A stretch of DNA of 8,669 nucleotides, from positions 1 through 8,669 of the forward strand of contig CALEIL010000537.1 of NCBI GenBank assembly GCA_937876435.1, given 5' to 3'. The stretch comes from an uncultured Bacteroidota bacterium (GTDB lineage: Bacteria; Bacteroidota; Bacteroidia; Chitinophagales; Saprospiraceae). The translations under genes were made by a program, and so were the position numbers. This document shows, one piece after another, positions 5,684 to 8,669 of this stretch (positions within the stretch are counted from its first letter, which is position 1; the number at the start of each line of letters is the position of its first letter). The notes under the pieces were generated by a model. That model made no database searches and was not told where the DNA came from. It saw only the letters and a program-made list of their open reading frames with translations.

Positions 5684-6872
5684 ACTGGTACTGGCTTACA
5701 GCGGTGGATTGGACACTTCTTACGCGGTTCGGTACCTGAGCGACAAGGGCTACGAGGTGCACGCAGCTATGGTCGATACGGGTGGGTTTGACCCGGAAGA
5801 TATTGCAGAAGCCAAAGAAAAAGCGAGGATCATGGGGGCCACCTCCTTTCGCGTACTGGACGTGCAGGAATCCTATTATCACCAATGCATCCGGTATCTC
5901 ATTTTTGGGAATATATTAAGAAACAACACTTACCCCATGTCGGTATCCGCCGAACGGATGATCCAGGCGCTAACCCTGGTCAAATTTGCAAAAGATATAG
6001 GAGCCGGCGCCATTGCACACGGTAGTACGGCAGCAGGAAATGATCAGGTAAGGTTTGACCTGGTATTTTCGGCACTCGGTGAAGGTCTGGAAATTATCAC
6101 ACCCATCCGGGATCAAAATCTGTCGCGTGAAGAGGAAATGGAATACCTCAACCAACACGGGATCAAAATGGATTGGTCCAAAGCCAAATACTCGATCAAT
6201 AAAGGCCTCTGGGGAACCAGCATCGGAGGAGCCGAAACGCTGACATCCGACACCGCCTTACCGGAAGAAGCCTATCCAAGCCAGTTGAAAAACCAGGATA
6301 GCCGGGATGTGGTCCTCCATTTCAATCAGGGGGAATTCACCGGGATCGACGGTCATCACTTTGCATCGAGAATCGACGCGATCAAAACATTGCAGAAGAT
6401 CGCTCAGGATTACGCGATCGGCAGGGATATTCACGTAGGAGATACCATCATAGGAATCAAAGGTCGGGTAGGTTTTGAAGCTGCCGCCCCGATGATTATC
6501 ATCAAAGCTCACCATCTGCTCGAAAAGCATACCTTGTCCAAATGGCAGCTTTATTGGAAGGACCAACTCGCCAACTGGTACGGAATGATGATCCATGAAG
6601 CCAGGTTTCTGGATCCCGTCATGCGCGATATAGAAGCTTATCTGGAAAATTCCCAGCACCACGTAAGCGGGGATGTCTTCGTGCGGTTGCTGCCCTACCG
6701 CTTTGAACTCCAGGGGATCCATTCCGAAAACGACCTGATGAAATCCAAAGCGGGCCAATACGGGGAAACCAATAAAGCATGGGATGCCACCGATGCCAAA
6801 GGGTTCATCAAAATTTACGGCAACCAGGACATCATTTATCACCAACTCCATAATTCAAATAATCAGGAATGA
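5667..6872 (+). CDS. argG: Argininosuccinate synthase
   Basis: ArgG (EC 6.3.4.5) joins citrulline and aspartate using ATP, giving argininosuccinate, AMP and pyrophosphate. The 401-residue length fits the family. The N-type ATP pyrophosphatase loop is AYSGGLDTSY (10-19), and the conserved AHGSTAAGNDQVRFD block is present. The usual YPLxTxxxRP-like block reads YPMSVSAERMIQ here, a form I associate with Bacteroidota. Later blocks such as SIGGAETL and the GIKGRVGFEAAAP region follow in order. I chose the first of two tandem ATGs (5667 and 5670); both fall within the 3' end of the GNAT gene (stop 5681-5683), and an upstream TTG at 5658 seems unnecessary. The stop overlaps argC by 4 bp as ATGA. The overlaps at both ends indicate a polycistronic message and translational coupling. 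Confidence 0.95.
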   Translation: MMKNNKLVLAYSGGLDTSYAVRYLSDKGYEVHAAMVDTGGFDPEDIAEAKEKARIMGATSFRVLDVQESYYHQCIRYLIFGNILRNNTYPMSVSAERMIQALTLVKFAKDIGAGAIAHGSTAAGNDQVRFDLVFSALGEGLEIITPIRDQNLSREEEMEYLNQHGIKMDWSKAKYSINKGLWGTSIGGAETLTSDTALPEEAYPSQLKNQDSRDVVLHFNQGEFTGIDGHHFASRIDAIKTLQKIAQDYAIGRDIHVGDTIIGIKGRVGFEAAAPMIIIKAHHLLEKHTLSKWQLYWKDQLANWYGMMIHEARFLDPVMRDIEAYLENSQHHVSGDVFVRLLPYRFELQGIHSENDLMKSKAGQYGETNKAWDATDAKGFIKIYGNQDIIYHQLHNSNNQE

Positions 6873-7831
6873 AAATTGCCATCGCTGGAGGGGCTGGCTA
6901 CACCGGAGGTGAACTCATCCGATTGTTGATCGCCCATCCACACACCCATATCACTCAGGTTCTCAGCCAGAGCCAGGCAGGAAAACCTCTCGCGGAAGTC
7001 CACCAGGACCTGGAAGGGATGACCGATCTCAATTTTACTTCCCGGCTCAACGATCAGTTTGATGCCCTTTTTCTTTGCATGGGGCACGGCCGGAGCGGTC
7101 AGTTTCTGAAGGACCATCCGATTCCCGAAGGTAAAATCATCATCGATCTGTCCAATGAATTTCGTTTTAGTGATCCAACTCACGACTATATATATGGGTT
7201 GCCGGAGTGGCAGAGGGACAAAATCAAAAACAGCCGGAGAATTGCCAACCCCGGATGTTTTGCCACTGGCATCCAACTGGCTTTACTTCCCCTGGCCAAA
7301 GCTGAATTACTGAAGGGAGACATCACGGCCACCTCCATCACCGGTTCCACGGGTGCCGGTCTCAGACCTGGACCGACAACCCATTTCAGCTGGCGAAACA
7401 ACAATCTTTCCATCTATAAGTTGGGTACTCATCAACACATCCCGGAGGTGTATCAAAGCGCCAGAGATCTTCAGCCAGGATTTGAAGAAGAGATCTATAT
7501 GGTACCCGTCAGAGGGGATTTTCCCCGAGGGATATTTTCCAGCATACTCACGTCATGTGAATTGACTGAACAGGAATTGGACGACTTGTATCGGGAGTAT
7601 TATACACCACACCCCTTCACCATCGTCACCCCACAGGAGGTGGATCTGAAAAGAGTGGTCAATACCAACAGAGCATACCTCCGGGTAGAAAAGATAAAAA
7701 ATAAGGTACATATTACCAGTACGTTGGACAATCTGTTGAAAGGAGCTTCCGGACAGGCTGTTCAAAATCTCAATCTCATTGCAGGTTGGGACGAAACTAC
7801 GGGACTCTTGTTGAAACCAACGGTTTATTAA
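6869..7831 (+). CDS. argC: N-acetyl-gamma-glutamyl-phosphate reductase
   Basis: ArgC (EC 1.2.1.38) reduces N-acylglutamyl phosphate to the semialdehyde with NADPH, the third step of ornithine synthesis. The protein has 320 residues, the short type I form. The nucleotide-binding GGAGYTGGE covers residues 7-15. The catalytic cysteine is C130 in NPGCFATG. The conserved GSTGAGLRPGPTTHF (159-173), the histidine pair in GTHQHIPE (H188, H190) and GASGQAVQNLN (292-302) are present. The substrate could be N-acetyl- or N-succinyl-glutamyl phosphate, because some Bacteroidota use the succinylated route (known for Bacteroides fragilis ArgF'/ArgB). The sequence here does not decide between them. The ATG overlaps the argG stop by 4 bp, and argD begins 14 bp after the argC stop. 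Confidence 0.95.
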   Translation: MKIAIAGGAGYTGGELIRLLIAHPHTHITQVLSQSQAGKPLAEVHQDLEGMTDLNFTSRLNDQFDALFLCMGHGRSGQFLKDHPIPEGKIIIDLSNEFRFSDPTHDYIYGLPEWQRDKIKNSRRIANPGCFATGIQLALLPLAKAELLKGDITATSITGSTGAGLRPGPTTHFSWRNNNLSIYKLGTHQHIPEVYQSARDLQPGFEEEIYMVPVRGDFPRGIFSSILTSCELTEQELDDLYREYYTPHPFTIVTPQEVDLKRVVNTNRAYLRVEKIKNKVHITSTLDNLLKGASGQAVQNLNLIAGWDETTGLLLKPTVY

Positions 7832-7845
7832 AAAAATAATGCTGC

Positions 7846-8331
7846 ATGAAACTTTTTGACGTCTACCCCCGGTTTGATATCCACATTTCACGAGGCTTCG
7901 GGACCTATGTATACGATGAAGCCGGAACCGAATACCTCGATCTGTACGGTGGTCATGCCGTCATCAGCGTGGGACATAGTCATCCGCATTATATCAATCG
8001 AATAAGCGAACAACTAAGTAAAATCGGATTTTACAGCAATTCGGTTCAAATGCCTATTCAGGATGAATTGGCCCAAAAGCTAGGGACAGCGTCGGGGTAT
8101 CCTGATTACCAGCTGTTCCTGGTCAATTCGGGTGCCGAAGCCATCGAAAACGCGTTGAAACTCGCCTCGTTCAATAGGAAGAGATATAAAGTCGTGGCTT
8201 TTGATAAAGCTTTTCACGGCCGGACTTCGGCAGCGGTTCAGGTCACTGACAATCCCAAAATACAGGCACCCCTCAATCGTGGGATCGATGTGATCCGGTT
8301 GCCCCTCAACGACGTGGAAGCCCTCCAGGCC
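7846..8331 (+). CDS. argD: Acetylornithine aminotransferase, 3'-truncated by the sequence junction
   Basis: This is the N-terminal part (about 162 residues) of a class III PLP aminotransferase that would convert N-acylglutamate semialdehyde to N-acylornithine. Visible blocks are the start MKLFDVYPRFDIHISRG, the substrate-region LDLYGGHAVISVGHSHPHY, the PLP phosphate motif VNSGAEAIENALKLA (93-107) and FDKAFHGRTSAA (119-130). After LPLNDVEALQA the frame passes into GC-rich DNA. The next residues are low-complexity Arg/Pro/Ala/Ser with no aminotransferase character, although the frame stays open to 8565. The PLP lysine, expected near residue 235 of about 380, and the whole C-terminal domain are missing. 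In the organism the gene is presumably intact; the truncation coincides with the probable assembly junction. Family assignment is firm; ArgD rather than OAT rests on operon position and on the contrast with the complete rocD. Confidence 0.88.
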
Positions 8332-8369
8332 GGGCGAGCCGTCCTGGCCCGGTCCGCGCGACCCGGCCC

Positions 8370-8386
8370 GGCGGCTCCTAGCCGCC
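8370..8386. repeat. Perfect GC inverted repeat near the junction
   Basis: GGCGGCT (8370-8376) and AGCCGCC (8380-8386) form a 7-bp stem with a 3-base loop. The arm contains the TAG (8379-8381) that closes the frame upstream of the GC-rich ORF. It could be a gene-end hairpin of the foreign DNA or a product of the join. A second GC palindrome, GGCGGCCGCC, lies at 8399-8408. Confidence 0.5.
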
Positions 8387-8639
8387 CATCCGCTCGGCGG
8401 CGGCCGCCATCCGCGCCATGTACCGCGACCTGGCCGTCGAGCGGCCCGAGGTCACGATCGTCGACCCCGCTCCTCTGCTCGGCCCCGAGGGCGCCGGCTT
8501 CCTCATCGCCCAGGCCTCGGCCATGTGGGGCGGGCACGCCTACGTCCGGGAGGTCACCGGGCTGACCTACGCCGAGTACGCGCGTCTGCCCGAGGGCGCC
8601 GACGTCGTGGTCTCCGACACCAACACCAACGCCGGCTGA
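8382..8639 (+). CDS. Partial hypothetical protein, actinobacterial-type codon use
   Basis: I do not recognise this protein. The frame is open from just after a TAG at 8379-8381 to the TGA at 8637-8639. From the ATG at 8418 onward only three of 73 sense codons end in A or T, strong evidence that this frame on this strand is truly coding. The twelve codons before the ATG show the same bias and read as a helix (RSAAAAIRAMYRDLAVERPEV) continuous with what follows. The ATG is therefore probably internal, and the true start or upstream part is lost or interrupted. The segment resembles a helix followed by a buried strand (VTIVDPAPLL), as in alpha/beta folds; an SGNH-hydrolase-like tail is only a guess. 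It ends in a polar SDTNTNAG. There is no functional link to the arginine genes. Confidence 0.5.
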   Translation, partial: PPIRSAAAAIRAMYRDLAVERPEVTIVDPAPLLGPEGAGFLIAQASAMWGGHAYVREVTGLTYAEYARLPEGADVVVSDTNTNAG

Positions 8640-8669
8640 CACACGCCCGGCGCCGCGAGGGCCCATCCC

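Larger units (their letters stand above)
8332..8669. other. Foreign GC-rich segment, probable assembly chimera
   Basis: Composition changes abruptly inside argD, at about 8320-8345, from a moderate-GC Bacteroidota style to very GC-rich DNA lasting to the window end. The plus-strand frame at 8382-8639 uses almost only G- or C-ending codons, as in Actinomycetota. No transposase, direct repeat, integrase or tRNA marks the boundary. A misjoined contig end or contaminant is therefore more likely than natural transfer. The last 30 bases after the stop at 8639 contain nothing identifiable. Confidence 0.8.

Noticed and set aside
6258..6851. Minus-strand 197-residue ORF opposite argG
   Set aside because: It lies entirely antisense to a clearly conserved argG, has no recognisable motif, and fits as a shadow frame.
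7846..8565. A 239-residue open frame read as a fused aminotransferase
   Set aside because: After about residue 162 the translation is Arg/Pro/Ala/Ser-rich noise, and the real coding frame of the GC-rich DNA is a different one (8382-8639).
8238..8666. Minus-strand 142-residue ORF at the right end
   Set aside because: It crosses the composition junction and is antisense to the strongly biased plus-strand frame. GC-rich DNA yields such open frames readily.
8332..8669. Genuine recent horizontal transfer into argD
   Set aside because: There is no integrase, insertion sequence, target duplication or att-like site, and it would destroy an essential-looking operon gene. A chimeric contig explains it more simply.

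Overview
The window reads as a Bacteroidota chromosome fragment (class not resolved; a Saprospiria- or Cytophagia-like member is my guess) joined at its right end to about 340 bases of unrelated, very GC-rich DNA. Pointers to Bacteroidota are the thioredoxin-domain exported protein of the DUF4369/TlpA type, the short MazG-like hydrolase, promoter-like TTTG / TAnnTTTG element pairs, weak Shine-Dalgarno sequences, a CobB sirtuin without the zinc cysteines, and an arginine operon that opens with a small GNAT acetyltransferase followed by argG-argC-argD.

Layout. Positions 1-243 hold no gene, only short tandem repeats (9-bp and 7-bp units) and a GC hairpin. On the minus strand, 244-1644 encodes an exported thioredoxin-like protein and 1740-2216 a MazG-like nucleotide pyrophosphohydrolase. 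A 44-bp divergent gap separates the latter from a plus-strand operon, coaE-rocD-cobB (2261-4766), whose genes overlap by four bases at each boundary. A 329-bp AT-rich regulatory gap (4767-5095) follows, with direct repeats, a palindrome and a promoter candidate. The arginine operon then runs GNAT-argG-argC-argD (5096 to about 8331), with overlapping or nearly abutting genes.

ArgD stops being recognisable at about residue 162, before its PLP lysine. From about 8332 the DNA changes abruptly to high GC with a strongly G/C-ending reading frame (8382-8639), typical of Actinomycetota. There is no insertion sequence, tRNA or other natural boundary there, so an assembly chimera or contamination is the likeliest explanation.

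How the genes fit together. The arginine operon supplies an N-acylating enzyme candidate (GNAT), the acylglutamyl-phosphate reductase (ArgC), the acylornithine aminotransferase (ArgD) and argininosuccinate synthase (ArgG). The remaining genes (argB, argF or argF', argE, argH) would be expected downstream but are lost past the junction. The neighbouring operon holds ornithine aminotransferase, which interconverts ornithine and glutamate semialdehyde, together with the last CoA-synthesis enzyme and a sirtuin predicted to remove acyl groups that derive from acyl-CoA. The window thus places ornithine turnover, CoA supply and protein deacylation beside arginine synthesis. The most interesting open points are the identity of the first-step acyltransferase (GNAT with a CxxC/CxC tail), the operator-like structure ahead of it, and the junction.
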